Source: Gammaproteobacteria bacterium
Lineage (GTDB): Bacteria > Pseudomonadota > Gammaproteobacteria > Chromatiales > Chromatiaceae
Direction of reading: 5' to 3'
Assembly: GCA_030594925.1 (NCBI GenBank)
Contig: JAUVEG010000005.1
Coordinates: forward strand, 1-18,530
Length of the DNA stretch: 18,530 nt
The translations under genes and the position numbers were made by a program. Shown piece by piece: positions 6,593 through 13,758 of this stretch; the first letter of the stretch is position 1, and each line of letters opens with the position of its first letter. The notes under the pieces are model-generated. The model saw only the letters and a program-made list of their open reading frames with translations, did not search any database and was not told where the DNA came from.

Positions 6593-7795
6593 TCACCCCG
6601 GACGGCCATCTACTCTTGGTTTGATCAACATCATCGCGTAGCGAAACACAAAAACCAGGAAGGCGAGAAACCAGAAACCGCCCGACATGTGGATCATAAA
6701 GTAGTAGTTTTCGGCAAACGCAGGAATGGCCGGCAGCAGCCGCAACAGCGGTGTTATCAGGATAAACAGGAATGCGACGATCAGCGCGGTAGAGTGTTTC
6801 AACTCCCTGCCCGTGTGGCCGAGGATAACGCGGCTCATCATGCCGAGCGTGATGATGCCAAACGCCCCGGAGGTCAATGCATGGATGGCGTAGCTGCTGG
6901 TGGTCCACCCCATCGCCGTCATGAAATGCATCAGCAGGCCAATCGGCACCCATAGAAAACCAAGGTAGAGTATCCACAACAGCGGAACCCTCCACAGCGC
7001 ATTGAGATGCCATCCGGCGGCGCGGATCGTCAGTAATATGGCGGCAACCAGCGCAGCAACACCACTGATCAGATCATTTCCAAAAAGGGTATAGTAAAAC
7101 GCCCATGCGCAGGTGACGGCAGTTCCGGCGATCTCCACGGCATGATAGTGACGGGTGGCCCCTCTCTGCCCGGTTCCATTCTCGATAAAAAAGGGTATCA
7201 CCCGCGTCCCCATCACCATGATCAGCACCACGATCAGCGCCATCGCCATGCGCTGGCCAGTGATAGCCGTGTCAGTCGCCAGGCCCAGCAGTTGCAGATG
7301 CATCAGCAGGTTTGCAATAAACAGCCCCACCACGATTGGGGTGAAGATCATATTCTTGTACTGCTTGACGCGCAGTACCGGGATGGCGACGGCGATCCCT
7401 GAAAAGAGCAAAAACGAGAGGTCGATAACAGCGATCCACATCCCTGGAACCGGGATAAACGGCAATATACGGGCAATGACCCACAATCCTGTCAGCGCAG
7501 CCAACCAGGCGCCATGCAGCGTTTGAACGCCTGTCCAGTTGCGGCTGGCCGTGAGTAGAAATCCGACGATGACGACCGATGTATAGCCCATCAACATCTC
7601 GTGAATGTGCCACCAGTTGCCCGGATAGTAGGGGGGTCTCTGCATCCACTCCGCCCCGGACCACATCAGCAACCACAGCGACATCATCACCACGGCGGAG
7701 ATTCCCGCGAGCAGAAAAAAGGGGCGAAAACCAAGCTCAAACAGCGCAAAGCGCTTCAGCGTGGGTTGTTGTTCATTAATATTCAGAAGCGCCAT
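6593..7795 (-). CDS. nnrS: NnrS family protein (haem- and copper-containing membrane protein)
   Basis: 400 residues, almost wholly hydrophobic, with about 12 membrane helices. Family motifs: FELGFRPFFLLAG at 18-30, WWHIHEMLMGY at 61-71, TASRNWTG at 82-89, GTRVIPFFIENG at 196-207 and the HALTSGAFGIITLGMMSRV segment towards the C-terminus. The conserved histidines are likely metal or haem ligands. NnrS was found beside nitrite and nitric-oxide reductase genes and relieves NO stress; in Vibrio it is linked to NO resistance. I chose the ATG at 7795; a GTG three codons upstream (7804) is possible. GTGAGG is only 3-4 bases from the ATG. No FNR-type palindrome was found in its upstream region, which instead carries repeat A2. 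The MazG-like gene follows by 4 bases. Confidence 0.93.
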   Translation of the reverse strand: MALLNINEQQPTLKRFALFELGFRPFFLLAGISAVVMMSLWLLMWSGAEWMQRPPYYPGNWWHIHEMLMGYTSVVIVGFLLTASRNWTGVQTLHGAWLAALTGLWVIARILPFIPVPGMWIAVIDLSFLLFSGIAVAIPVLRVKQYKNMIFTPIVVGLFIANLLMHLQLLGLATDTAITGQRMAMALIVVLIMVMGTRVIPFFIENGTGQRGATRHYHAVEIAGTAVTCAWAFYYTLFGNDLISGVAALVAAILLTIRAAGWHLNALWRVPLLWILYLGFLWVPIGLLMHFMTAMGWTTSSYAIHALTSGAFGIITLGMMSRVILGHTGRELKHSTALIVAFLFILITPLLRLLPAIPAFAENYYFMIHMSGGFWFLAFLVFVFRYAMMLIKPRVDGRPG

Positions 7796-7831
7796 TTGCC
7801 TCACTCTTCAGTTCAAATTGTATGGAAATAA

Positions 7832-7864
7832 TTAACCACAGATGCACACAGATAAACACAGATT
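7832..7864. repeat. 10-nt-unit repeat, copy A2 (inverted orientation)
   Basis: Reads TTAACCACAGATGCACACAG then ATAAACACAGATT, the reverse complement of copies A1, A3 and A4. It lies 37 bp upstream of the nnrS start and faces copy A3 across about 180 bp. Confidence 0.85.
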
Positions 7865-7956
7865 TTGGGGTTCTTAAGTCTGAGTGGATCTACAACTCGT
7901 AGGCCGCAATAATCGGTACGCATTGCGCCGCATGCACTCTCGACAACTACGCACAT

Positions 7957-7982
7957 GATCGCGGCCAGATGACCGCTCCTAC
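7957..7982. repeat. REP-like palindrome (GTAGGAGCGG...CCGCGATC)
   Basis: On the minus strand it reads GTAGGAGCGGTCATCTGGCC then GCGATC. This is the core form of REP-type elements known from Pseudomonas and other gammaproteobacteria. A related GTAGGCCGCAATAATCGG lies at 7900-7917. Together they fill most of the space between the two inverted copies A2 and A3. Confidence 0.6.
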
Positions 7983-8044
7983 GCCCAGCTCACAATTCAT
8001 CGTAAGAGCAGTTCAAGCCATGAAGGAAACTATTTCACACTCCT

Positions 8045-8080
8045 TATCTGTGTTTATCTGTGTGCATCTGTGGTTAAAAA
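8045..8080. repeat. 10-nt-unit repeat, copy A3
   Basis: Units ATCTGTGTTT, ATCTGTGTGC and ATCTGTGGTT, then an A run. It ends 6 bases from the argH stop codon, in the same orientation relative to that gene as A1 has to djlA and A4 has to ridA. Confidence 0.85.
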
Positions 8081-8086
8081 GTTTTT

Positions 8087-9487
8087 TCAGAATTTGCCAG
8101 CCGAATCTGAATCCAGCTTCTGTTGTGCGCGTTGAATCGCTGCCCTGACCTGCTGCGGCGCGGTGCCGCCGATGTGATTGCGCGCGGCAACCGAGCCTTC
8201 CAGCGTGAGGACCTCGAAGACATCCTTGTCGATGACATCAGAGAATTGTTGCAGCTCCGGCAGCTCCAGTTCGGAGAGATCACACCCCTTGCCAACACAT
8301 AAGGCGACTGCCTTGCCAACCACTTCATGGGCATCACGAAACGGAATTCCCTTCACTACCAGATAGTCTGCAAGGTCTGTTGCCGTCGCGAATCCGCGCA
8401 TTGCTGCTGCACGCATGTTGTCATGCCGGCAGGAGATCGCCGGAATCATGTCGGCGAAGATTTTCAGGCAACCCTTGAGGTTGTCCGCAGTATCGAACAG
8501 CGGCTCCTTGTCCTCCTGGTTGTCCTTGTTATAGGCCAGCGGCTGGCTCTTCATGAGCGTCAGCAACGCCATCAGGTGGCCGAAGATGCGTCCGCTTTTT
8601 CCACGGATCAGCTCCGGCACATCCGGATTCTTCTTCTGCGGCATAATGCTGGAGCCGGTGCAGAAGCTGTCGGAGAGCTCGATGAAGGCAAACTGCGCCG
8701 AAGACCAGATGATCAGCTCTTCGGAGAAGCGCGACAGGTGCATCATCAGGATGCTTGCCGCACTGGTAAACTCGATGGCGAAATCACGGTCGGAAACCGC
8801 ATCCAGTGAATTCTCTGCAGGCGCATCGAATCCCAGCAGTTCAGCCGTTAATTCCCGGTCGATTGGATAGGTGGTTCCCGCCAGTGCTGCTGCGCCCAGC
8901 GGCATGATATTCATGCGCCTGCGGCAATCGGCCAGGCGGCTGACGTCACGCGACAGCATTTCAAACCAGGCCATCATGTGATGCCCGAAGGTGATCGGCT
9001 GGGCTGTCTGCAGGTGGGTGAAGCCGGGCATAATTGCATCGGCCTCCTGCTGCGCCATCTTTAGCAATGCTTTTTGCAGACGGCGAATTTCGCTGCTGAT
9101 GTGGTCGATTTCATCACGCAGCCACAGGCGAATGTCTGTAGCCACCTGGTCATTGCGCGAACGCCCGGTATGCAGCTTTTTACCGGCGACGCCGATGGCG
9201 TCAGTCAGCGCCGCCTCGATGTTCATGTGCACATCTTCGAGCGCAACGGACCATGGAAATGAGCCTGCTTCGATTTGCGCCTTGATGGCATTCAGGCCAT
9301 CGATGATGCTCCGCTTCTCCTCCCCGGTAATTATCTCCCGGGCGGCAAGCATGGTTGCATGTGCAATGGAACCGGCAATGTCCTGGGGAGCAAGCCGCTG
9401 ATCGAATTCGACCGATGCAGTAAATGCCTCTACGAAGGCATCGGTCGGCTCATTGAAGCGCCCTGCCCAGAGTCTGTTATCACTCAT
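8087..9487 (-). CDS. argH: Argininosuccinate lyase
   Basis: 466 residues (E. coli ArgH has 457). It belongs to the fumarase/aspartase superfamily and cleaves argininosuccinate to arginine and fumarate, the last step of arginine synthesis, as a cytoplasmic homotetramer. The superfamily signature [11 protein letters not shown] is at 278-288 and supplies the flexible catalytic serine loop. [14 protein letters not shown] near residue 110 and [16 protein letters not shown] near 155 are the other two conserved regions. The N-terminus, [11 protein letters not shown], is typical. The ATG at 9487 has only a weak ribosome site. It stands alone, with repeats on both sides, so is probably transcribed by itself. 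Confidence 0.97.
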   Translation of the reverse strand: MSDNRLWAGRFNEPTDAFVEAFTASVEFDQRLAPQDIAGSIAHATMLAAREIITGEEKRSIIDGLNAIKAQIEAGSFPWSVALEDVHMNIEAALTDAIGVAGKKLHTGRSRNDQVATDIRLWLRDEIDHISSEIRRLQKALLKMAQQEADAIMPGFTHLQTAQPITFGHHMMAWFEMLSRDVSRLADCRRRMNIMPLGAAALAGTTYPIDRELTAELLGFDAPAENSLDAVSDRDFAIEFTSAASILMMHLSRFSEELIIWSSAQFAFIELSDSFCTGSSIMPQKKNPDVPELIRGKSGRIFGHLMALLTLMKSQPLAYNKDNQEDKEPLFDTADNLKGCLKIFADMIPAISCRHDNMRAAAMRGFATATDLADYLVVKGIPFRDAHEVVGKAVALCVGKGCDLSELELPELQQFSDVIDKDVFEVLTLEGSVAARNHIGGTAPQQVRAAIQRAQQKLDSDSAGKF

Positions 9488-9626
9488 AGATGTTATTCAA
9501 TAAGGAGAATCAAAACAGGGGCAGATTACACTATATGCAGAATAAAAGCCCCTGAATCTCTGATGGATAATCAAATAGCGATAAACAGGGATGTTTTTGT
9601 GTGCGAGGCGTATCTAGTAATATTGA

Positions 9627-9696
9627 CTCTCGCAAAGGCGCAAAGGCGCCAAGATCGCTAAGAAAAACCTTTGCGGTCTTGGCGCCTTGGCGAGAG
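9627..9696. repeat. Long hairpin repeat (CTCTCGCAAAGGCGC family)
   Basis: Left arm CTCTCGCAAAGGCGCAAAGG then CGCCAAGATCGC, right arm starting CCTTTGCGGTCTTGGCGCC and ending TTGGCGAGAG. The arms pair over roughly 28 bases around a short A-rich loop. It lies between the lipoprotein gene and argH, both on the minus strand, and probably ends or shields the lipoprotein transcript. Repeats of this kind are common in bacterial genomes. Confidence 0.75.
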
Positions 9697-9753
9697 AAAA
9701 TAATCTCTTTCATGTTTCGTCAGCCTGAAACTTGGCCTCGCTAGACATTCCAT

Positions 9754-10131
9754 TTAATGACCTTGCTGCCGACCCATCTCGCAGCCGCGCGTCTGGTCGA
9801 AGCTGATAAATTTCGTTGGCACGAAAACCGTTATCGGATCGATGCCTTCCATTTGAGGCTCTTTTTTCAGATAGCCTTCTACCTTGATGTAAACATCATC
9901 TTTTTCAGGCACCCCGAGCGCTGCATATTTTTCTGCCAATTCGGAGTGGACCCCCGATTCCGCTACAAAATATTTCACCTGTTCATTGCAGTCAAAGAAC
10001 TCGGCAATCCCAGCATAAACTCTGTAGTCTCCGGAAAATTCCTTGCTTGTATATCCACTATGCTGCATATCGCAAGATGTGAAAAAAACAGACAAGATAG
10101 CCAACAGCAAGATTGATTTTATTTTAGACAT
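9754..10131 (-). CDS. Small lipoprotein resembling the NlpE C-terminal OB-fold domain
   Basis: 125 residues. A type II signal peptide has a hydrophobic core at 7-17 and lipobox FTSC with C20 as the acylated cysteine; Phe at -3 is less usual. The mature part resembles the C-terminal OB domain of NlpE, which senses surface and envelope stress in E. coli. Shared features are an opening Tyr with an FFDC-type cysteine (C48), VYIKVEGYL at 80-88, a PQMEG turn at 92-96, a VPTKFISF strand and a closing cysteine (C117). C48 and C117 could form a disulfide. It starts 12 bases after the TPR gene, so both are on one transcript. AGGGGA sits only 2-3 bases from the ATG. The NlpE link is by eye and should be tested; no function beyond an envelope lipoprotein is claimed. 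Confidence 0.65.
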   Translation of the reverse strand: MSKIKSILLLAILSVFFTSCDMQHSGYTSKEFSGDYRVYAGIAEFFDCNEQVKYFVAESGVHSELAEKYAALGVPEKDDVYIKVEGYLKKEPQMEGIDPITVFVPTKFISFDQTRGCEMGRQQGH

Positions 10132-10143
10132 ATTCCCCTGCCT

Positions 10144-10779
10144 TTAATGGGGAGAGGATGCCGCAGGGGCGTCATCCGTCGTCGATGCATCGTCAGCTTC
10201 ACTCATCACTGCACCATGTTCCGGCATCTTGTGTACGGCATCATCAGGCCTCTTTCCTTGAGTTTCTGCTGGCGCATTTGCTGCCTGTTCCATGGCTTCA
10301 AGTTTGGCTTCAATGTATTCATTGAGTTTTTCCGCCTGCTTCATCTCCGGGTTCAGCCTGAGCGCTTCATCTGCCATCGCTTTCGCCATATTGAATTTTG
10401 ATTGATGCAGATAGGCAATGCTCAGGCCTGCAAACAGCCTGGAATTCTCCGGATCCAGAATGATCGCATCCTGGTAAGCATCAATGGCTTCCAGATTTTT
10501 GTTCTGCAGCAACAAAAACCCTGCAAGGGTTGCACGAGCTGCTGCGGATTCAGGATTTTCCTCAACCGCTTTTCTGAATTCCGCCTCTGCAAGATCCAGC
10601 TTTTTTTCAGCCCACAGTTTTCGACCCGCATCCAGTCGCGCCTGTGCCGCATCAGGTTTGGTATTGGGGCTATTTTGCTGCTCATTAATTTGTAGTGATT
10701 CGCTCTGCTTCTGTTGCTCGGCATATGCAGACATACTCAAGGCTGCTGCAAGTAAACATACTGCAAGGATTTTTGTCAT
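10144..10779 (-). CDS. Periplasmic TPR-repeat protein
   Basis: 211 residues. Sec signal peptide with probable cleavage after AYA at 20, a Gln/Asn-rich stretch to about 42, then three TPR units at about 43-76, 77-110 and 111-144 (for example LAEAEFRKAVEENPESAAA and AIDAYQDAIILDPENSRLF). The tail from about 160 is Ala/Asp/Ser-rich and carries a His/Met cluster, HKMPEHGAVM at 183-192. TPR proteins are scaffolds; here the neighbours suggest a role in assembling or tethering the octaheme cytochrome or the lipoprotein, but this is inference. I chose the ATG at 10779 because it opens a clean signal peptide and has GAGA 7-8 bases upstream. A start at 10818 would run through the terminator hairpin. 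The lipoprotein gene follows by 12 bases. Confidence 0.8.
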   Translation of the reverse strand: MTKILAVCLLAAALSMSAYAEQQKQSESLQINEQQNSPNTKPDAAQARLDAGRKLWAEKKLDLAEAEFRKAVEENPESAAARATLAGFLLLQNKNLEAIDAYQDAIILDPENSRLFAGLSIAYLHQSKFNMAKAMADEALRLNPEMKQAEKLNEYIEAKLEAMEQAANAPAETQGKRPDDAVHKMPEHGAVMSEADDASTTDDAPAASSPH

Positions 10780-10796
10780 TTGATTTCTCGCTGAAT

Positions 10797-10832
10797 AAAA
10801 AAGCCCCCTCCAAATCATGATATGGAGAGGGC
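10797..10832 (-). terminator. Rho-independent terminator of the octaheme cytochrome gene
   Basis: On the minus strand GCCCTCTCCA pairs with TGGAGGGGGC (one mismatch) around a 10-base loop, followed by six T. It lies about 50 bp after the cytochrome stop and just before the TPR start, so it would attenuate or end the cytochrome transcript ahead of the TPR-lipoprotein pair. Confidence 0.85.
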
Positions 10833-10880
10833 CTTGTAATGTATTACTGAACTTAACTGAGAGTCAAGCTCGCAGCAACA

Positions 10881-12332
10881 CTATTTTGCATACTTCTTCT
10901 TGGCGTCTTCGACGGCCGCCTTACGCACAGCTTTCTGCTTGTCAGTCAGCTTGTCGAGATACCACATGTGATTCGACGAGTTCAGAACCTCATCGATCTT
11001 GGCTTGCAGAGCCTTGGCTGCCGTTTTCTTCTTGGCATCGCCGGAAGCGGCGCCGTTTGCCACCAGGTGCTCCAGTTCAGGAATCATCTTGGTGTAGAAG
11101 TGCTTGGCCAGATCGTAGGTGCCATGCCAATGGGTATAGTCAGGCGCCATCATGGATGCTCCCATACGTGCGCGGCGACCCTCGTGATGCCACAGCTCGA
11201 ACCAGATCCAGTCCAGCTTGTTGCTGAATTTGGCGGGCTTGAGCAGGGACTTGGCTGCTCCATACAGCTCTTTTCCAGGTTTGCCGAACTTCTCATTATA
11301 CAAGGCGATCATGCCGTCATACTGAATATAGAAAGAGTCGATATACTCTTCGCTGTGGCAGGCGGAGCAGACATCTTTCATGCTGTCACGACGATCTTCC
11401 CAACCGATTGCAGCGGAAGGAGAACCCATCTTCTTGTCAGTCACTTCAGGACGCACGGAGAGAGGAGGCCTGTTGTTCCAGGAGATGCGCAAACCGACGT
11501 TATGGTTGACGTCCTGCTTCCTGGTTGCGCTCATGTGGCATGTCGCACAGGTGGGACCAGAAAAATAATCCTCGCCGGGAATCCACTTGGGATTATCCAA
11601 GTTCATATCATCCTTATGCGCCGCATACTGGATGCCATGCTTGGACTCCTCATAGATCTCTTTTTGCGGATGGTCGGGACCAAGGTGGCATTTGCCGCAG
11701 GTGTCAGGTTCACGCGCCTGGGCGACGGAGAACTGGTGACGTGCATGACATGCGGTACAGGCGCCTTCGGAACCATCGGGGTTGATGCGTCCGATGCCGG
11801 TATTCGGCCAGGTCGCAGGATCCAACTGTCCGTCTTTGAGCACCTTCACCTGGGAGCCGTGACACTGCCAGCAACCGTTGACCGCCGCTGCTGAATTGCC
11901 TTCGGGGAAACCTTCTGTTATCAGGCCGCTATTGCCTTCGACGACTTCCGCCAGCAGGTTGTCCAGTGAAGCCATAATCCGCCCTGCCTTGACGTGATGT
12001 GACTCACTATTTTCCTTCACCTCTTTTGCATGACAGTTTTCACAGTCTTTTGGCGAAACAATAATGGAGATGCTCTTTTTGACTTTTTCGTCATCGTGAA
12101 TATAGGCGTCTACATCGTCATCATTAGCCATGTGGCACTCATAACAGCCAACTTTGGCGCGATAGTGTTTGCTGGCTCCCCACTGCTGGGTGATTCCAGG
12201 GTTGTTTTTCTTATGACATTTAACACACTGCTTTGTCTCTTCGCTCATCTCTTTTGGTGGCGCATCAACTGAAGCCAGCACCGGATTGGCGCCGAACAGC
12301 AGAAATGCAGCGAGTGTTATCAAGCTTTTCAT
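10881..12332 (-). CDS. Octaheme cytochrome c, hydroxylamine oxidoreductase (HAO) family
   Basis: 483 residues with a Sec signal peptide cleaved after VLA at 20. Eight CxxCH haem sites have their first Cys at 36, 63, 97, 154, 192, 212, 262 and 322, followed by a haem-free helical C-terminal third, the layout of HAO. Family segments include SKHGIQYAAHKDDMNLDNPKW (230-250), NHNVGLRISWNNRPPLS (276-292) and WHHEGRRARMGASMMAPDY (381-399) then THWHG. It is a soluble periplasmic enzyme. HAO proper oxidises hydroxylamine to NO; related enzymes of non-nitrifiers are thought to work in reverse, reducing nitrite or hydroxylamine. The difference depends on a tyrosine cross-linked to the active-site haem, whose equivalent I cannot place without an alignment (Y399 and Y406 are candidates). 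No haoB, cycA or cycB is nearby, which argues against an ammonia-oxidiser role. AGGAG is 8 bases from the ATG. FNR-type boxes lie upstream. Confidence 0.9.
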   Translation of the reverse strand: MKSLITLAAFLLFGANPVLASVDAPPKEMSEETKQCVKCHKKNNPGITQQWGASKHYRAKVGCYECHMANDDDVDAYIHDDEKVKKSISIIVSPKDCENCHAKEVKENSESHHVKAGRIMASLDNLLAEVVEGNSGLITEGFPEGNSAAAVNGCWQCHGSQVKVLKDGQLDPATWPNTGIGRINPDGSEGACTACHARHQFSVAQAREPDTCGKCHLGPDHPQKEIYEESKHGIQYAAHKDDMNLDNPKWIPGEDYFSGPTCATCHMSATRKQDVNHNVGLRISWNNRPPLSVRPEVTDKKMGSPSAAIGWEDRRDSMKDVCSACHSEEYIDSFYIQYDGMIALYNEKFGKPGKELYGAAKSLLKPAKFSNKLDWIWFELWHHEGRRARMGASMMAPDYTHWHGTYDLAKHFYTKMIPELEHLVANGAASGDAKKKTAAKALQAKIDEVLNSSNHMWYLDKLTDKQKAVRKAAVEDAKKKYAK

Positions 12333-12541
12333 CGCTTAATCTCCTGATTTAATTATGGTTATAACCTCACTCCAACTCATGCTGCACAACATGCATTGTC
12401 AGGACTGCGGCTCCGTACAGAACAATAAACAGATGATTTCCAAAGAAAAAACAGCCAATCCAAGCACCGTTTTATACCATCCGGTATCGCCCCTCGTTGT
12501 CGAAGGATAACGTATTACCCGACATGAGTATTTAACATAGA

Positions 12542-12555
12542 TTGATTTTTCTCAA
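12542..12555 (-). promoter_or_regulatory. FNR/DNR-type operator, site 2 (near-consensus)
   Basis: TTGATTTTTCTCAA matches TTGAT-N4-ATCAA at nine of ten positions. Its centre is about 43 bp upstream of where a cytochrome transcript would start if the TAATAC at 12517-12512 is the -10, close to the -41.5 of a class II FNR-activated promoter. Strand is given for the presumed target, the octaheme cytochrome gene. Confidence 0.55.
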
Positions 12556-12600
12556 AATGTTAGTAAAAATTACACCCTGAAAGCATAAACAACCGTTTTA

Positions 12601-12614
12601 TTGATTTAAATCAA
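12601..12614. promoter_or_regulatory. FNR/DNR-type operator, site 1 (perfect palindrome)
   Basis: TTGATTTAAATCAA is a perfect match to the FNR consensus TTGAT-N4-ATCAA and symmetrical across all 14 bases. It lies 68 bp upstream of the Crp/Fnr ATG. It may control the regulator, the cytochrome, or both. Confidence 0.8.
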
Positions 12615-12681
12615 CTAAACGGGCTGTTACAAAAAAGCGGAGAATTCTAAAATAGAGCTATCTAGTTTGAGGATCAGACGG

Positions 12682-13503
12682 ATGGCAACTCCACAACCAA
12701 ATGAGTTCAGCATCTTAATGAATAAAAAACCCAATTTGCAGCAGTGCGCTGATCCGCAGACCGAGTGCATCACCTGCCCGATTCGAAAAATGGCGCTGTT
12801 TCGTGGTGTTCCCGAAGAGGAACTCGGCTGGACGCAGGAGTTTCGCGATGCTCAATATCTGCTGCCCGCAAGAGAGAGTCTCTACCGGGAAGGCGACATT
12901 GCACACTCGATCTACACCCTGTTCGATGGCTGGGTGATTCTTTTCAAGATCCTCGACAACGGTAAACGCCAGATTCTGCGTTTTGTGCTTCCCGGTGATT
13001 TTTTCGGATTTCAGGTCAGCGGCACAGGAGCAGGCGCCGGATACACGCATGGCGCACAGGCGCTAATCGAGAGTACGCTATGTGCATTTCCGCGCACCCG
13101 ACTGCGATCGATGATGGAGAAACAGCCGCAGCTGGCAATCGGGCTTGCCGAGATGGGAATGCATGACATGACCCTGTGTCAACACCACCTGATCGGCACC
13201 GGGCGTAAAAATGCCCGGGAGAGTATCGCTTTTCTATTACTGGAGCTCTTCTACAGGGTGCGCATGCAGATGCAAGATGGCTTTGATGAAGCCACTAATT
13301 CGATCATCTTCCCTCTCACCCAGGAAGATATAGGCGACGCTATCGGACTGACTTCCGTGCATGTCAACCGTGTACTCAAGGAGATGGAGAGAGAGGGGTT
13401 GATCCGTTGTCAGAGAAAGCACCTCACGATTCTCGATGAAGAGACGCTGATGGAGATCGGTCAGTTTCATCCCGGCATGATAGCGCCGAGGGAGCTGGTT
13501 TAA
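12682..13503 (+). CDS. Crp/Fnr family transcriptional regulator
   Basis: 273 residues. A cysteine cluster C22-x6-C29-x2-C32 at the N-terminus is followed by a cyclic-nucleotide-binding-type beta roll (about 38-145, GDIAHSIYTLFDGWV and VLPGDFFGF), a long dimer helix (145-190), and a winged helix with HTH at about 212-235. C134 lies where FNR has its fourth cluster cysteine (C122), so an Fe-S sensor is possible, but the spacing differs from FNR (x2, x5). The recognition helix reads TSVHVNRVL where FNR has TVETISRLL, so the Glu and Ser that read TTGAT are Val and Asn while the Arg is kept. ATG at 12682 has GAGG 9 bases upstream; an in-frame TTG at 12667 and an ATG at 12718 are less likely. It is divergent from the cytochrome and is a candidate regulator of it. 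Confidence 0.92.
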   Translation: MATPQPNEFSILMNKKPNLQQCADPQTECITCPIRKMALFRGVPEEELGWTQEFRDAQYLLPARESLYREGDIAHSIYTLFDGWVILFKILDNGKRQILRFVLPGDFFGFQVSGTGAGAGYTHGAQALIESTLCAFPRTRLRSMMEKQPQLAIGLAEMGMHDMTLCQHHLIGTGRKNARESIAFLLLELFYRVRMQMQDGFDEATNSIIFPLTQEDIGDAIGLTSVHVNRVLKEMEREGLIRCQRKHLTILDEETLMEIGQFHPGMIAPRELV

Positions 13504-13516
13504 GATCTATTTTTAC

Positions 13517-13582
13517 CACGGAACACTCGGACAACACGGAATCATTTCTTGTTTCACCGTGGCTTCAGTGTATTCCGTAGCT
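13517..13582. repeat. Intergenic inverted repeat of the CCACGGAACAC type
   Basis: CCACGGAACACTCGG and ACAACACGGAATC on the left are imperfectly inverted on the right, where CACCGTGGCTTCAGTG and TATTCCGTAG occur. It directly follows the Crp/Fnr gene, so it could help end that transcript. The match is loose and the boundaries are approximate. Confidence 0.45.
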
Positions 13583-13607
13583 TGTTTCGCTCATCTGCGG
13601 ATATGAG

Positions 13608-13684
13608 CGTAGGGTGTCAATAAGCTCCGCGCATTGCACCAGACAATGTCATGGTGGGATGCGCTCCGCTTATGCCACCCTACG
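13608..13684. repeat. Inverted pair of GTAGGGTG-family repeats forming a hairpin
   Basis: Two copies of the element at 5061-5097 face each other: CGTAGGGTGTCAATAAGC and following bases at 13608-13641, and the reverse ending GCCACCCTACG at 13652-13684, with a 10-base loop. The 33-base arms pair with several mismatches. It lies between the convergent Crp/Fnr and ridA genes and probably acts as a two-way transcription barrier. Confidence 0.75.
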
Positions 13685-13720
13685 AATTTTGTTTTCTCCA
13701 CAGATGTTCTTTCATTTCTA

Positions 13721-13757
13721 AATCTGTGTTTATCTGTGTTCATCTGTGGTAAAAAAA
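13721..13757. repeat. 10-nt-unit repeat, copy A4
   Basis: Units ATCTGTGTTT, ATCTGTGTTC and ATCTGTGGTA, then seven A. It ends one base from the ridA stop codon. Confidence 0.85.
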
Positions 13758-13758
13758 C

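Larger units (their letters stand above)
12333..12681. promoter_or_regulatory. Divergent control region between the cytochrome and Crp/Fnr genes
   Basis: About 350 bp without a gene, AT-rich in the half near the regulator. It holds two FNR-type palindromes (12542-12555 and 12601-12614), a small hairpin ATACC-ATCC-GGTAT at 12474-12487, and a possible -10 for the cytochrome gene, TAATAC on the minus strand at 12517-12512 (only a partial match). TAAAAT at 12648-12653 is a candidate -10 for the regulator. The cytochrome leader would be long, roughly 170 nt, if the site at 12542 drives it. Confidence 0.6.

Noticed and set aside
7796..7870. FNR-type box upstream of nnrS
   Set aside because: I looked for TTGAT-N4-ATCAA and found nothing close; TTGTATGGAAAT does not match the symmetry.
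9531..9713. A 60-codon minus-strand frame with FSRQGAKTAK and LGAFAPLRES
   Set aside because: It is the translation of the CTCTCGCAAAGGCGC hairpin repeat. Such frames are often annotated as hypothetical proteins but arise from the repeat itself.
10968..11894. A 308-codon plus-strand open frame
   Set aside because: It is antisense to the octaheme cytochrome gene, whose eight haem motifs and signal peptide prove the minus frame. The composition is that of a shadow frame.
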